A DNA stretch of 64,000 bases from Bradyrhizobium sp. CCBAU 53421 (GCF_015291625.1 NZ_CP030047.1:5456001-5520000), one strand, 5' to 3'; positions 34,506-44,414 are shown, numbered from the stretch's first letter. Numbers and translations: made by a program. The notes: generated by a model from the sequence alone, not told the origin.

Positions 34506-34655
34506 CGCCAACGCGCAGTTCCGGAGCTCCGCCCGCCGTGAGCGTTAACTCACCCTCCACCATGCGCCGAGCCTCGCGGCGGTAACCATAAGGCTTAACA
34601 GCGCGTCAACGCTCCCCCAACAAGTCTAACTGTTTCTGATGGGGGAGAATGGCCC

Positions 34656-34766
34656 GTGGACGCTTTTGCATTCGAATTCATGGGACTGGCGATGATCGCG
34701 CTGTGTCTCGTCGTGCTGGCGATGCCGGCGGCGCGGCGGCCGTCGAAGAACATGCGTTACGAGTGA
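34656..34766 (+). CDS. Possible 36-residue membrane protein
   Basis: GTG start with GGGGGAG nine bases upstream, then a protein with one hydrophobic segment (FMGLAMIALCLVVLAMPA) and a basic tail RRPSKNMRYE. It lies alone in a 485-base gap between the LysR and chrA genes. Small size and single-helix layout are plausible, but there is no independent support. Confidence 0.45.
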   Translation: MDAFAFEFMGLAMIALCLVVLAMPAARRPSKNMRYE

Positions 34767-34990
34767 GCCGAGCAGCTGAAGTTGGGGCCGGCCGCTTCGT
34801 GCCAGCGGTCGTTTGACCCGCATGAGCCCGGATGACGACGAACGTCATCCTGGCTTCCACTGTCGTCTCGGCCCTCGCCTTCAACATTTGTCTCGCGATG
34901 GCCAGATAATATCGCGCTCGCACGTCATCGAATGCCGATATGCTCGCCCTGGTGAGTCCTGACATGGGACGCAAGTCAGGGAATTGACGC

Positions 34991-36214
34991 TTGAACGACA
35001 CCGACGTCCGGAAGCCCGACACGCCGGCCTCCACCGCGAGGTCAGCGCATTCGCCGCTCGAGGTGCTGCTGATTTTTCTCAAGCTCGGCGTCAGCTGCTT
35101 CGGCGGCCCGATCGCCCATATCGGTTACTTCCGCGACGAGTTCGTCACTCGCCGGCGCTGGCTTGACGAGCAGGCCTATGCCGATCTGGTCGCGCTCTGC
35201 CAATTCCTGCCGGGCCCGGCGAGCAGCCAGGTCGGCTTTTCGCTCGGCCTGATGCGCGCCGGCTATCTGGGCGCGCTCGCGGCCTGGACCGGCTTCACGC
35301 TGCCGTCGGCAATCGCGCTGGTGCTGTTTGCGTACGGCGCCAGCGGATTGAGCGGTGCGGCCGGCGCGGGCCTCGTGCATGGCCTCAAGCTGGTCGCGGT
35401 GGCGATCGTGGCACAGGCGGTCTGGGGCATGGCGCGGTCGCTCTGCCCCGACCGCGAACGCGCATCGATCGCGACGGTCGCGGCACTCGTCGTCCTCACG
35501 AGCTCCTCGGCGATCGCGCAGATCGGCGCCATCGTGCTTGGCGCCTTGGCCGGGCTGTGGTTCTGCCGGGCGCAAGCGGCCAACGGCGTCACCCACATCG
35601 CGATGCCGGTGTCGCGCCGCGCCGGCCTCTGCGCACTGATCCTGTTCCTTGCGCTGCTGGCCGGACTGCCGCTGCTCACCCGCACCTGGCCCGGCCTCGG
35701 CCTGTTCGAGGCCTTCTACCGCTCCGGCGCGCTGGTGTTCGGCGGCGGCCATGTCGTGCTGCCGCTGCTGCGCGAAGCCGTGGTGACGCCGGGCTGGATC
35801 GGCGACGACGCATTCCTGACCGGCTACGGCGCAGCGCAGGCCGTGCCGGGCCCACTGTTCACCTTCGCCGCCTATCTCGGTGCCGTGATCGGCGGCGTCC
35901 CGGGCGCGATTGTCGGCCTCGTCGGCATCTTCCTGCCCGGCATTCTCGTCCTGCTCGCGGCGCTGCCGTTCTGGGATGGCTTCCGCAAGCGGTCGGCGGC
36001 GCAGGCGATGATGCGCGGCGTCAATGCCGCCGTGGTCGGCATCCTCGGCGCCGCGCTCTACAATCCGGTCTGGACCAGCAGCGTGCAGCGTCCGCTCGAT
36101 TTCGGCATCGCGCTGGCCGGCTTCGTCCTGCTCACGGCATGGCGCGCGCCTCCGCTCGTGGTGGTCGTGCTCAGCGCGGCCGCCGGCATCGCCACGGCGC
36201 TCCTGCAATCGTGA
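34991..36214 (+). CDS. chrA: Chromate transporter ChrA (two-domain)
   Basis: A 407-residue inner-membrane protein with two homologous CHR domains: the N-terminal half carries FLKLGVSCFGGPIAHIGYF and FLPGPASSQVGFSLGL, and the C-terminal half SGALVFGGGHVVLPLL and QAVPGPLFTFAAYLG. Ten or more hydrophobic stretches. ChrA exports chromate with protons. The start is TTG at 34991 with AGGGA eight bases upstream; no suitable ATG precedes the first domain. Confidence 0.93.
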   Translation: MNDTDVRKPDTPASTARSAHSPLEVLLIFLKLGVSCFGGPIAHIGYFRDEFVTRRRWLDEQAYADLVALCQFLPGPASSQVGFSLGLMRAGYLGALAAWTGFTLPSAIALVLFAYGASGLSGAAGAGLVHGLKLVAVAIVAQAVWGMARSLCPDRERASIATVAALVVLTSSSAIAQIGAIVLGALAGLWFCRAQAANGVTHIAMPVSRRAGLCALILFLALLAGLPLLTRTWPGLGLFEAFYRSGALVFGGGHVVLPLLREAVVTPGWIGDDAFLTGYGAAQAVPGPLFTFAAYLGAVIGGVPGAIVGLVGIFLPGILVLLAALPFWDGFRKRSAAQAMMRGVNAAVVGILGAALYNPVWTSSVQRPLDFGIALAGFVLLTAWRAPPLVVVVLSAAAGIATALLQS

Positions 36215-36256
36215 ACGGCCGCCCCGGCCTTCGCCGGGCGGATTAAGAACGCCTTC

Positions 36257-37438
36257 ATGCCTCGCCGCCATCATCGCGGCCGAATGCCGATCGTACCCAA
36301 ACAACCGGCTCCGACCCGGGTTCCCGTGCTGGACCTGCTGCGGCTCGCCGCGGTCGGGGCCGTGATCCTGTACCATTACGGCTTCTGGGGCGTGGCATCG
36401 CACGGCGCGCAAATGGTGGCGATGCCGTATCTCGCGCCGGTCGCCCAATACGGCTTCCTCGGCGTCCCCGTGTTCTTCGCGATCTCCGGCTTCGTCATCG
36501 CCTATTCGGCCGAAGGCCGCACGCCGGTCGGTTTCGCGATCGCCCGCTTCAGCCGGATCTATCCGACCTTCGTCATCTGCATGACGCTGACCTTCCTCGC
36601 GACGCTGTTGCTGGGCCATGCGTATTTCCGCGCGACATGGCAGCAATGGTTCGCAAACCTGTTCATCGCAGCGCCGATGCTCGGTCAGCCCTACATGGAT
36701 GACGCCTATTGGTCGCTGGTGATCGAGGTCGTGTTCTACGGCTGGGTCGCGCTGTTCCTGGCCTGGGGCATCTTCCCGCGGCGGATCGACACCATCATCG
36801 TGGCGTGGATCGCCGTCACCTTCGCCAACGAACTGACGCTGGACGTGCCGCTGTTCGAGAAGCTGTTCATGGCCGACGACAGCGGTTTCTTCGCGGTCGG
36901 GCTCCTGATCTATGAACATTACCGCGGACGGCGCGATACGCGGCTCTACAGCCTGCTGACATTGGCGATGGGCACCGCGACGTTCCAGGCCGTGCACAAG
37001 CTGGAGCGGCTCGGCGTCCACACCCACGGCAGCTTCGATCCGCGCGTCGTCACGATGATCTGCATCGTCTCGCTCGGCATCGTGTTCGCCGCCACCCGCA
37101 TCAAGACCGTGCCGCTGCCGGACAGCCTGGTCAGGGCCGTGGGCGGCATCACCTATCCGCTCTATCTGCTGCACCTTCAGCTCGGCTATGTGCTCCTGCT
37201 GTTGATGACGCCAGTGCCGGACGCACTCTCGACCGCGCTCGTGGTGGCGGGCATGGTCGCGTTGGCATGGTTCGTCTGGTGCTTCCTGGAAAGTCCGACG
37301 CATAATCTCGTCAGGGACAAGCTGACGATGCTAGCCTCACGGCACGGCTGGCCGTCGCGCATTCGCGCGCACGAAACGCGGGTCGATCCGGGCCACAGCA
37401 CCCCGGCGATCGAGGCCGGGCGGATCGCCAATCACTGA
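36257..37438 (+). CDS. Acyltransferase 3 family membrane protein
   Basis: A 393-residue protein with about ten hydrophobic segments and the acyltransferase-3 opening PVLDLLRLAAVGAVILYHYGFWG, followed by GFLGVPVFFAISGFVIAYS and ARFSRIYPTFV. Members O-acylate surface glycans such as lipopolysaccharide or exopolysaccharide. An ATG nine codons inside (36284) is an alternative start; neither has a strong box. It follows chrA by 42 bases, with no functional link known. Confidence 0.9.
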   Translation: MPRRHHRGRMPIVPKQPAPTRVPVLDLLRLAAVGAVILYHYGFWGVASHGAQMVAMPYLAPVAQYGFLGVPVFFAISGFVIAYSAEGRTPVGFAIARFSRIYPTFVICMTLTFLATLLLGHAYFRATWQQWFANLFIAAPMLGQPYMDDAYWSLVIEVVFYGWVALFLAWGIFPRRIDTIIVAWIAVTFANELTLDVPLFEKLFMADDSGFFAVGLLIYEHYRGRRDTRLYSLLTLAMGTATFQAVHKLERLGVHTHGSFDPRVVTMICIVSLGIVFAATRIKTVPLPDSLVRAVGGITYPLYLLHLQLGYVLLLLMTPVPDALSTALVVAGMVALAWFVWCFLESPTHNLVRDKLTMLASRHGWPSRIRAHETRVDPGHSTPAIEAGRIANH

Positions 37439-37614
37439 TTTGCCCGACCGCGCATGTCAGCGCATTGCGCCCATCCAGTCGTTGCAAAGGCACTTCTCTG
37501 CTGCTCAGCGCTGCGACCAGCGAGTGCTCGCAAATCCGGCGCAGAACACGGCATCGGCGCTGTCAGAGGCGATTTGAAACAGCTCGCTGGTAGCAGCCCC
37601 TGGCAGCGTCGCGA

Positions 37615-38826
37615 TCAAGACAGTTCCTTGTTGCTTATCAAGCTAGTTCGGTCGCCAATCTTCCGTCGAAGCTCTGCATTTGTCACATCGACGAACAAAT
37701 TCGGAATGTTGTCGGCGCGGTGCAACAGCCACGCCGCGACGATCATGATGGCGATTCCGGCCGCGCTCACCACCAGCTGTGCGATGACCGCACCGCTGTA
37801 TTGGGTCAAGACCCAATGCGCGGAGAACGAAAGCAGGACCCCGAGGCAAAAGATCGGAAGCGAATGCTCGCCACACAAGGTTAGTGGACGCAATGATCTG
37901 AATTTCAGCGGCGGCCAGTCCTGCGGAATCAGGCGATGGACAACGACCGCGAGCGCGAGAAAGTGGGTCAAACGCAACATATCCAGATCTGTCTTGTCGA
38001 TCGGGTAGATGAGCTTCATCATCCATCGCGGTATGAACGCCTCCAGCGCATGGAAATGCCAGGTCATCACGATCAGGAACGCAAAGATCAGCCAGGCAAT
38101 CGCCACCGCCGCGACGATCCGCGACTCGATAAATCTGGCGATCTGGGACGATGCGCCAACCCCGCACCACTGGCCGAAGACAAACAGCAACTGCCAGCAA
38201 AATGGATTGAAGTACCACGTTGTGCCCGGTGGATAGGATGCGATATTCCAATCGAACCATCGTGCCAGCACGTAGAGAACAATCGAAGCCAGCAAGGTGA
38301 GATTGGGACGACGCACCAAGCCCCAGATGACCAGTGGGGAGGCGAGCAGCAAGACAATGAACAGTGGCAGCACGTCGAGATCCACGGGCTTGTACCGCAG
38401 GGTGAGTGCCTGCCCGATCAGGATATCCGGATGCTGGAGAAAATTGAAAACGTTGAATTCGTTTTCATACATCGGATTGTCGAGCCGTCGGGAGGTTCTC
38501 GCGACCTGGGCCGTGAAGATCAGGAACAGCATGATGTGCGCTGCGTAGATATGCGCAGCCCGCGTCCACAGCCGCTTCGCTGCGGACAGCAGGAAACCTG
38601 AAGCGATGATCGGGCCGTATATGAAACCGGCAAGGTAACCCGAGATGAAAACGAAGAACTCCGCGGCGTCGCTGAAGCCGTAGTTGCGTAGCGTAATCCA
38701 GCCGATAGCTCCATCATTGGGAATGTGATCCAGAAAGATCATCCACAAGCCGAGCCCTCTGAACAGGTCAAGCCGGACATCGCGCTCGATCGTTTCCTCG
38801 ATCTGGTTCGCGTAGTGGAGCTCCAT
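37615..38826 (-). CDS. OpgC family membrane protein
   Basis: A 403-residue protein of ten or so hydrophobic segments with the OpgC pattern: RDVRLDLFRGLGLWMIFLDH at the start and FVFISGYLAGFIYG after it, both highly typical. OpgC succinylates osmoregulated periplasmic glucans; related proteins are annotated only as OpgC-domain. ATG at 38826 with GAGGG eight bases upstream. The sequence is clearly less GC-rich and has more A/T-ending codons than its neighbours, which may reflect transfer. Confidence 0.88.
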   Translation of the reverse strand: MELHYANQIEETIERDVRLDLFRGLGLWMIFLDHIPNDGAIGWITLRNYGFSDAAEFFVFISGYLAGFIYGPIIASGFLLSAAKRLWTRAAHIYAAHIMLFLIFTAQVARTSRRLDNPMYENEFNVFNFLQHPDILIGQALTLRYKPVDLDVLPLFIVLLLASPLVIWGLVRRPNLTLLASIVLYVLARWFDWNIASYPPGTTWYFNPFCWQLLFVFGQWCGVGASSQIARFIESRIVAAVAIAWLIFAFLIVMTWHFHALEAFIPRWMMKLIYPIDKTDLDMLRLTHFLALAVVVHRLIPQDWPPLKFRSLRPLTLCGEHSLPIFCLGVLLSFSAHWVLTQYSGAVIAQLVVSAAGIAIMIVAAWLLHRADNIPNLFVDVTNAELRRKIGDRTSLISNKELS

Positions 38827-39395
38827 CGGAACGACCCTCACTCGGCTGCTTCTGAGATCGCGATAGCTGCATCCGTCGGAGCCTCGCGTCGGGGGCCGGA
38901 ATAGGTTAGCCGACAGCAAGTCCGGGTCGACAGGGGAAGATCACAGACATCCCTATATACTCCCGCGTGTCATCACCGTCCAAGTGCCGCACCCGCATGC
39001 TTGACGTTCGTCGGGTGAGCCGCATTCGTTGAGACTGCGAAAGCTACTCGCGGGGTGTGTCCTAGCGGCAGGTGTCGTTTCGTAAAGCGTGCAAGCGTCT
39101 TGCGAAGGCGGCGACAACCAAGCCCAGTCTCACCGGGGAGAGCACGAGCAGGGAAAGCCGGATCGCTCCGGCCAAGTGAGTGGACGGAGCGCCGGGCGAT
39201 GACATCGAAGGTGGCTTTCGCCAGGACAACCAACGGATTCCCGGCACGACCGGCCCGAAAACGCCCCCGAATCGCGCCCAATCAATTCAAAAATGCCCTG
39301 TCCCTCACCCCGTGCAGGGCCAAAATCCCTGCAAGACCCTTGACATAGCTGCCCTTTCGGCAGAACGCGTGTGGTCAAGCCGTTATGGACACTTC
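38827..39395. other. Non-coding region with repeat-like segment
   Basis: A 569-base stretch between divergent opgC-like and rnd genes. Positions ~38980-39175 hold a structured segment (AAGCCCAGTCTCACCGGGGAG, and the hairpin GCCGGA-TCGC-TCCGGC at 39158-39173) that I recall as part of an element recurrent in Bradyrhizobium genomes. Open frames here look spurious. A TTGACA hexamer at 39340 is a possible -35 for rnd. Confidence 0.45.
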
Positions 39396-40544
39396 ATGGA
39401 TTTGATTAGCACGACCTCCGACCTCGCCGCCGCCTGCGACCGGCTCGCCAAACACAAGGTCATCACCGTCGACACCGAGTTCCTGCGGGAGACGACCTAC
39501 TATCCCCTGCTCTGCGTCGTGCAGATGGCGAGCGCGGATGAAGCCGTCGTGGTCGACGCGCTGGCGCCCGGCATCGACCTCAAGCCGTTCTTCGATCTGA
39601 TGTCGAACGAGACCGTGCTGAAGGTGTTTCATGCCGCGCGGCAAGACATCGAAATCGTCTGGCATCTCTCCGGCACGATCCCGCATCCGATCTTCGATAC
39701 CCAGGTCGCTGCCATGGTGCTCGGCTATGGCGACAGCATCGCCTATGACCAGCTGGTCGATCGCGTCACCGGCCACCGCCCCGACAAGACCCATCGCTTC
39801 ACCGACTGGTCGCGCCGCCCGCTGACCGAGGAGCAGCTGCACTACGCCGTCTCCGACGTCACCCATCTGCGCGAGGTGTTCGCGGCGCTCGATGCCGATC
39901 TGAAGAAGCGCGACCGCAGCGACTGGGTCAGCGAGGAGATGGAGGTCCTGACCTCGCCGAAGACCTACGACTTCCATCCCGAGCGCGCCTGGGAGCGGCT
40001 CAAGACCCGCGTCCGCAAGCCGCGCGAGCTCGCGGTGCTGATCGAGGTCGCGGCCTGGCGCGAGCAGGAGGCGCAGAGCCGCGACGTGCCGCGCTCGCGC
40101 GTGCTCAAGGACGATGCGGTCGGCGACATCGCCACCCATGCGCCGACCTCGCTGGACAAGCTCGGCAATCTGCGCTCGCTGCCGAAGGGCTTCGAGCGCT
40201 CGAAATGGGGGGCAGACATCATTGCCGCCGTGCAGCGCGGGCTGGCTCGCGACCAGGCGACGCTGCCCAAGCTGGAAAAGCCGAGAAACAATTCCAACGG
40301 CGCGGCAACCGTCGAGCTGTTGAAAGTGCTGCTCCGCATGACCTCGGAGCGCCACGGCGTTGCCAGCAAGGTGATCGCCACCGTCGACGATCTCGAGCAG
40401 ATCGCGGCCAGCGATCAGGCCGAAGTCGGCGCCCTGCACGGTTGGCGGCGCGAATTGTTCGGCGAGGCGGCGCTCAAGCTCAAGCACGGCCAGCTCGCGC
40501 TCGCGATCGACAAGGGCCGCGTGGTGCGGGTGGATCGGGGCTAG
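39396..40544 (+). CDS. rnd: Ribonuclease D
   Basis: A 382-residue 3'-5' exoribonuclease trimming tRNA and other small RNA precursors. DEDD-family acidic residues are in VDTEFLRE (Asp26, Glu28), [11 protein letters not shown], and the [11 protein letters not shown]xo III motif. Two HRDC-type helical regions follow at about 205-280 and 300-375, as in E. coli RNase D. The ATG at 39396 is chosen by homology to the family start; the box (ATGGAC) is weak. TTGACA at 39340 may be its -35. Confidence 0.95.
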   Translation: MDLISTTSDLAAACDRLAKHKVITVDTEFLRETTYYPLLCVVQMASADEAVVVDALAPGIDLKPFFDLMSNETVLKVFHAARQDIEIVWHLSGTIPHPIFDTQVAAMVLGYGDSIAYDQLVDRVTGHRPDKTHRFTDWSRRPLTEEQLHYAVSDVTHLREVFAALDADLKKRDRSDWVSEEMEVLTSPKTYDFHPERAWERLKTRVRKPRELAVLIEVAAWREQEAQSRDVPRSRVLKDDAVGDIATHAPTSLDKLGNLRSLPKGFERSKWGADIIAAVQRGLARDQATLPKLEKPRNNSNGAATVELLKVLLRMTSERHGVASKVIATVDDLEQIAASDQAEVGALHGWRRELFGEAALKLKHGQLALAIDKGRVVRVDRG

Positions 40545-40884
40545 CACGCCGCGTTGCAACGCGAAGGGGAACCCCGACCGTCGGCCAGTGGCCGAACACT
40601 TCGCGCCAGAAATCGACCGGCACAGGCTGAGGTTGCGTCTCGCGAAACCACCGCGCTTGCTACGGCGCGGATTTCGTGTTGCAATCCCTTCACAATCGGA
40701 TTGCGGCCGTTCGACTGTGCGTTTCACGACGTTGATAGCCAAGGCTTCGAGAGGCGAAACTTCGGACTTGAAGACCTTGGATATAGAGACCCGGGAATTG
40801 AACAGACAGCGGAAAGCCCGCTTGTGGCGTGGCACGTGGAAAACGTGGCCGCGTCTTTTTTATGTCTAGACTGGGAGAGAGACG
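40545..40884. other. Long leader of the cold-shock gene
   Basis: A 340-base non-coding stretch between rnd and the cold-shock gene on the same strand. Long structured leaders are usual for csp genes. I see no clear open frame; a stretch of T residues at about 40855-40862 follows GC-rich sequence. Confidence 0.4.
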
Positions 40885-41088
40885 ATGCCGAAGGGTACCG
40901 TCAAATGGTTCAACCCGACCAAAGGTTACGGGTTCATCAAGCCGGCAGTCGGCGACAAGGATGTGTTCGTCCACATCTCGGCGGTCGAGCGCGCAGGCCT
41001 CAGCACATTGAACGAGAACCAGACCGTCGAGTACGAGCTGGTGGAGAATCGCGGCAAGGCGTCGGCAGAGAACCTCAAGGTTCACTGA
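40885..41088 (+). CDS. Cold-shock domain protein (CspA family)
   Basis: A 67-residue single cold-shock domain binding single-stranded RNA/DNA. Both RNA-binding motifs are intact: KGYGFI (RNP1) and VFVHIS (RNP2), with the aromatic KWFN strand. GGGAGAG lies before the ATG. A 340-base leader precedes it and a hairpin follows at 41121. Confidence 0.97.
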   Translation: MPKGTVKWFNPTKGYGFIKPAVGDKDVFVHISAVERAGLSTLNENQTVEYELVENRGKASAENLKVH

Positions 41089-41120
41089 ACGCTACGGCTA
41101 GCGGGATTCATCCTGATGCC

Positions 41121-41146
41121 TCCCCCGGCCGCATCACCCCGGGGGA
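41121..41146. terminator. GC-rich hairpin between cold-shock gene and purN
   Basis: TCCCCCGG and CCGGGGGA pair around a ten-base loop, between convergent gene ends. Only a short T-run (CGTTTCG) follows on the plus strand, so its strength is uncertain. Confidence 0.6.
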
Positions 41147-41165
41147 CGTTTCGTGCAATCGCGCG

Positions 41166-41816
41166 CTAAGGCGCCGGCGCGATCAGCGTGCTGTCGGTTG
41201 CGGCGCTGCCCTGCGTCTTGCAGAGGTCGCCTTCCAGCTTGAGCCGGCCAGACGCCAGAAGCCGCAGCGCCTCCGGATAGATGCGATGCTCGATGGTGAT
41301 CACGCGTGCGGCGAGCGTCTCCGCCGTATCGTCGTCGGCCACGGTGACCGCGCCCTGCATCACGATCGGTCCGGCATCGGTCTCCGGGATCACGAAATGC
41401 ACCGTCGCGCCGGACAGCTTGACCCCTGCACGCAGAGCCTGGCCGTGCGGATCGAGGCCGGGAAAGCACGGCAGCAGCGACGGATGGATGTTGAGCATCC
41501 GGCCGTACCAGTGCCGGACGAATTCGGCGGTGAACAGCCGCATGAAGCCGCCAAGGCAGATCAGCTCGACCTGGCTGTCGTCGAGCGCCTTCTGCAGCGC
41601 CGCCTCGAAACCTGCGCGATCCTTGCCGAACGGCTTGCTCTCGATCACGAGCGTCGGAATGCCGCTCGCGGCTGCCTTCTCGAGCCCGGGCGCGTTGGCG
41701 CGGTTGGAGATCACGGCCACGATCTCGGCCGGAAAATCCGCAGCCTTCGCAGCCTCGATCAGTGCGGCCATGTTGGAGCCGCGGCCGGAGATGAGGATGG
41801 CTGTGCGGCGCTTCAT
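41166..41816 (-). CDS. purN: Phosphoribosylglycinamide formyltransferase
   Basis: A 216-residue enzyme of purine synthesis adding a formyl group from 10-formyl-tetrahydrofolate to GAR. The GRGSNMAAL motif near residue 11 and the active-site [12 protein letters not shown] segment identify it. Its ATG overlaps the purM stop by four bases (ATGA), so the two are translationally coupled and act in adjacent steps. Confidence 0.97.
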   Translation of the reverse strand: MKRRTAILISGRGSNMAALIEAAKAADFPAEIVAVISNRANAPGLEKAAASGIPTLVIESKPFGKDRAGFEAALQKALDDSQVELICLGGFMRLFTAEFVRHWYGRMLNIHPSLLPCFPGLDPHGQALRAGVKLSGATVHFVIPETDAGPIVMQGAVTVADDDTAETLAARVITIEHRIYPEALRLLASGRLKLEGDLCKTQGSAATDSTLIAPAP

Positions 41817-42898
41817 CGCGAGAGATCGAGATGACCGTTGTAGACCACGCGATGCTCGCCCTGGTGCGCCCCTTGGGCCTCAATCACCTCGCCCAGCAGC
41901 GTGACGGTCTCGCCGCCGGCGGTGAAGGCCTCGGTCACCGCATCGACCGCATCACGCTTGACGATCGCGATCATGCCGATGCCGCAGTTGAAGGTGCGCA
42001 GCAGCTCGAGCTCGGCGATACCGCCCTGCTCCGCCAGCCATTTGAACACCGGCAGCACCGGCAGCCGCGCCAGATCGATGCCGACGCCGAGATGCTTCGG
42101 CAGCACGCGCGGGATGTTGTCGGTGAAGCCGCCGCCGGTGATATGGGCGAGCCCCTTGACCGCACCGGTCTCTCGGATCGCGCGCAAGCAGGACTTCACA
42201 TAGAGCTTGGTCGGCGTCAGCAGCGCCGCGCCGAGCGTCATGACCGGCGAGAACGGCGCCGGCGCATCGTAGGCAACGCCGGACTGCTCGACGATCTTGC
42301 GCACCAGCGAATAGCCGTTGGAGTGCACGCCCGAGGACGCCAGGCCAATCACGGCATCGCCCGCCGCGATATCACCGGTCGGCAGCAAGGTGCCGCGCTC
42401 GGCCGCACCGACCGCAAAGCCGCCGAGGTCGTAATCGCCGTCCTTGTAGAGGCCAGGCATCTCGGCGGTCTCGCCGCCGATCAGCGCGCAGCCGGATTCG
42501 CGGCAGCCCTCGGCGATCCCGGCGACGATCTGCGCGGTGGCCTCCGGATGCAGCTTGCCGCAGGCGAAATAGTCGAGGAAGAACAGCGGTTCCGCACCCT
42601 GCACGACAAGGTCGTTGACCGACATCGCGACGAGGTCGATGCCGATGCCGCTGTGGATGCCGGTCTCGATCGCGATCTTCAGCTTGGTGCCGACGCCATC
42701 GGTCGCGGCCACCAGGACAGGGTCCTTGAAGCCCGCGGCCTTGAGGTCGAACAGCCCGCCGAATCCGCCGATCTCGGCGTCAGCGCCGGGCCGGGCAGTT
42801 GCCCGCACCATCGGCTTGATCAGATCGACCAGACGATTGCCGGCGTCGATATCGACACCCGAATCCGCGTAAGTGAGCCCGTTTTTGCGCTCGGTCAT
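41813..42898 (-). CDS. purM: Phosphoribosylformylglycinamidine cyclo-ligase (AIR synthetase)
   Basis: A 361-residue ATP-dependent enzyme of purine synthesis closing the imidazole ring of AIR. Typical segments: [12 protein letters not shown] at the start, [32 protein letters not shown] (shortened), [11 protein letters not shown] and [13 protein letters not shown]. Start is the ATG before TERKNG; TTG six bases earlier is not used. Immediately upstream of purN with four-base overlap. Confidence 0.97.
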   Translation of the reverse strand: MTERKNGLTYADSGVDIDAGNRLVDLIKPMVRATARPGADAEIGGFGGLFDLKAAGFKDPVLVAATDGVGTKLKIAIETGIHSGIGIDLVAMSVNDLVVQGAEPLFFLDYFACGKLHPEATAQIVAGIAEGCRESGCALIGGETAEMPGLYKDGDYDLGGFAVGAAERGTLLPTGDIAAGDAVIGLASSGVHSNGYSLVRKIVEQSGVAYDAPAPFSPVMTLGAALLTPTKLYVKSCLRAIRETGAVKGLAHITGGGFTDNIPRVLPKHLGVGIDLARLPVLPVFKWLAEQGGIAELELLRTFNCGIGMIAIVKRDAVDAVTEAFTAGGETVTLLGEVIEAQGAHQGEHRVVYNGHLDLSR

Positions 42899-43058
42899 GC
42901 CCAATTCCAGATGATAAGGGGCTGGTTACGAGGAATTCCGCCCCCGCGCAATGGCTCGCGGGCGGCTAGCCGCGATACTATGTAGATAACACCCGGCCGC
43001 CGCGCAAAAGAGCCGGATATCGAGTAAAATCAGGCTTCTAGCCGGGAAGCGATTCAAG

Positions 43059-43601
43059 TTGAGCATTCCGAACATCATCACCCTCGCCCGCATCATCCTG
43101 GTGCCGGTGATCGTCTGGGCCATCGTGTCGAGCCAGATGGAGATCGCGTTCGCGATCTTCGTGATCGCCGGGGTCTCGGATGCGGTCGACGGTTTCCTTG
43201 CCAAGCGCTTCAACATGGCGAGCGAACTCGGCGCCCTGCTCGACCCGCTCGCCGACAAGGCGCTGCTGGTGTCGATCTATGTCGCGCTCGGAATCTGGGG
43301 CGCGGTGCCGCGCTGGATCGTGATTCTCGTGGTGTCGCGCGACATCATGATCGTCTCCGCCGTGATTGTGTCATGGTTGTTCGACAAGCCGGTCGAGATG
43401 AAGCCGCTGATGGTGTCGAAGCTGAATACGGTGGCGCAGGTCGCGTTCGCGGCGCTGGTGCTGGCCTCGCTCGGCTTCGGCTTTCAGCCGCATCCCTACG
43501 ACCTGATCCTGATGGGCCTCGTCACGATCTTTACTTTGGGCTCGGTGTCCCTCTATCTCGTGGAGTGGGTGCGGCACATGAGCACGATCGAGGCTCGGTA
43601 G
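43059..43601 (+). CDS. CDP-alcohol phosphatidyltransferase family protein
   Basis: A 180-residue inner-membrane enzyme. The family motif is SDAVDGFLAKRFNMASELGALLDPLADK (shortened), matching D-G-x2-A-[RK]-x8-G-x3-D-x3-D with the metal-binding aspartates. PgsA-type phosphatidylglycerophosphate synthase is likely but other transferases are possible. Five or six hydrophobic segments. The start is TTG at 43059; GGGAAG is upstream. It begins 160 bases upstream of purM's divergent start. Confidence 0.88.
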   Translation: MSIPNIITLARIILVPVIVWAIVSSQMEIAFAIFVIAGVSDAVDGFLAKRFNMASELGALLDPLADKALLVSIYVALGIWGAVPRWIVILVVSRDIMIVSAVIVSWLFDKPVEMKPLMVSKLNTVAQVAFAALVLASLGFGFQPHPYDLILMGLVTIFTLGSVSLYLVEWVRHMSTIEAR

Positions 43602-43603
43602 CG

Positions 43604-43673
43604 CCTGAACCGGAAAAGTGGAAAGCGGTTTTCCCGCGACAAACGCCAGGCGTTTGCGCTGGGATCATGCTAA
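43604..43673. repeat. Intergenic repeat fragment
   Basis: CCTGAACCGGAAAAGTGGAA followed by GCGGTTTTCC, and AAACGCCAGGCGTTTGCG, then GGATCATGC. Two small hairpins; of the type CCGGAAAAGTGGAAACCGGTTTTCC common in Bradyrhizobium. It lies between two same-strand genes. Confidence 0.55.
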
Positions 43674-43696
43674 CATGAAGTGGTTTGGAGATTTGC

Positions 43697-44374
43697 GTGG
43701 CCGGTAGCGTTCAACCTCGTCAATTGGCCTTGGCCCTGCCGCACGAGGAGAAGCTGACCCGCGACGATTTCCTCGAAGGGCCCGCCAACGAGGCCGCGCT
43801 GGCGCTGATCGACGGCTGGCCGGACTGGCCGAACCGAATCATGCTGCTGGTGGGGCCCGACGGCTCCGGCAAAAGTCACCTCGCTGCGATCTGGGCCGAG
43901 AGCGCCGGCGCGCGCTCGACCGCGGCGCATGCGCTGACCGCCGACACGGTGCCGGCCGCGCTCGCCACCGGCGCGCTGGTGGTCGAGGATTTGAGGCCGT
44001 CGGACTTCGACGAGCGTGCGATGTTTCATTTGATGAATCTCGCCCGCCAGGACGATGCCTTCGTCCTGATCACGGCGCGCGTGCCGCCGTCGGCGTTCGA
44101 GATCGAGCTGCGCGATCTGCGGTCCCGGCTCCGCGCGGTGCCGACGGTGACGTTGCTGCCGCCCGACGACCAGCTGTTCCGCGGCCTGATCGTCAAGTTC
44201 TGCGCCGACCGCCAGATGAGCGTGGACGAGCCGCTGGTCAGCTACCTGACCAACCGGATCGAGCGGTCCTATACCGCGGTCCGCCAGGCGGTCGAGCTGC
44301 TGGATACCGAGGCGCTGCGGCTGGGCCGGCCGGTGACCCGGGCGCTGGCGGCCGAGCTGCTGCGCGATGCCTGA
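43697..44374 (+). CDS. hdaA: DnaA-related regulatory ATPase HdaA
   Basis: A 225-residue AAA+ protein related to the DnaA ATPase domain, with the P-loop GPDGSGKSH, VVEDLRPSDFDE as Walker B region and the LRSRLRA segment. An N-terminal QLALAL is the clamp-binding motif. HdaA with the beta clamp stimulates ATP hydrolysis by DnaA (regulatory inactivation of replication start) in alphaproteobacteria. Start is the GTG at 43697, with GGAG six bases upstream; a TTG at 43685 is less likely. Confidence 0.9.
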   Translation: MAGSVQPRQLALALPHEEKLTRDDFLEGPANEAALALIDGWPDWPNRIMLLVGPDGSGKSHLAAIWAESAGARSTAAHALTADTVPAALATGALVVEDLRPSDFDERAMFHLMNLARQDDAFVLITARVPPSAFEIELRDLRSRLRAVPTVTLLPPDDQLFRGLIVKFCADRQMSVDEPLVSYLTNRIERSYTAVRQAVELLDTEALRLGRPVTRALAAELLRDA

Positions 44375-44414
44375 GCCGTGCCGCGGCTTGACGGCGCGGC
44401 GAGGCGGAACATCA

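Noticed and set aside
34581..34600. Possible CtrA half-site GTAACCAT with TTAA downstream
   Set aside because: The spacing is nine instead of seven bases and the first base mismatches.
35042..37303. 753-codon minus-strand open frame
   Set aside because: Antisense to chrA and the acyltransferase gene; Arg/His/Gln-rich shadow sequence.
38973..39281. 102-codon minus-strand open frame before rnd
   Set aside because: It covers the structured repeat-like segment; the frame looks like a translation of a non-coding element.
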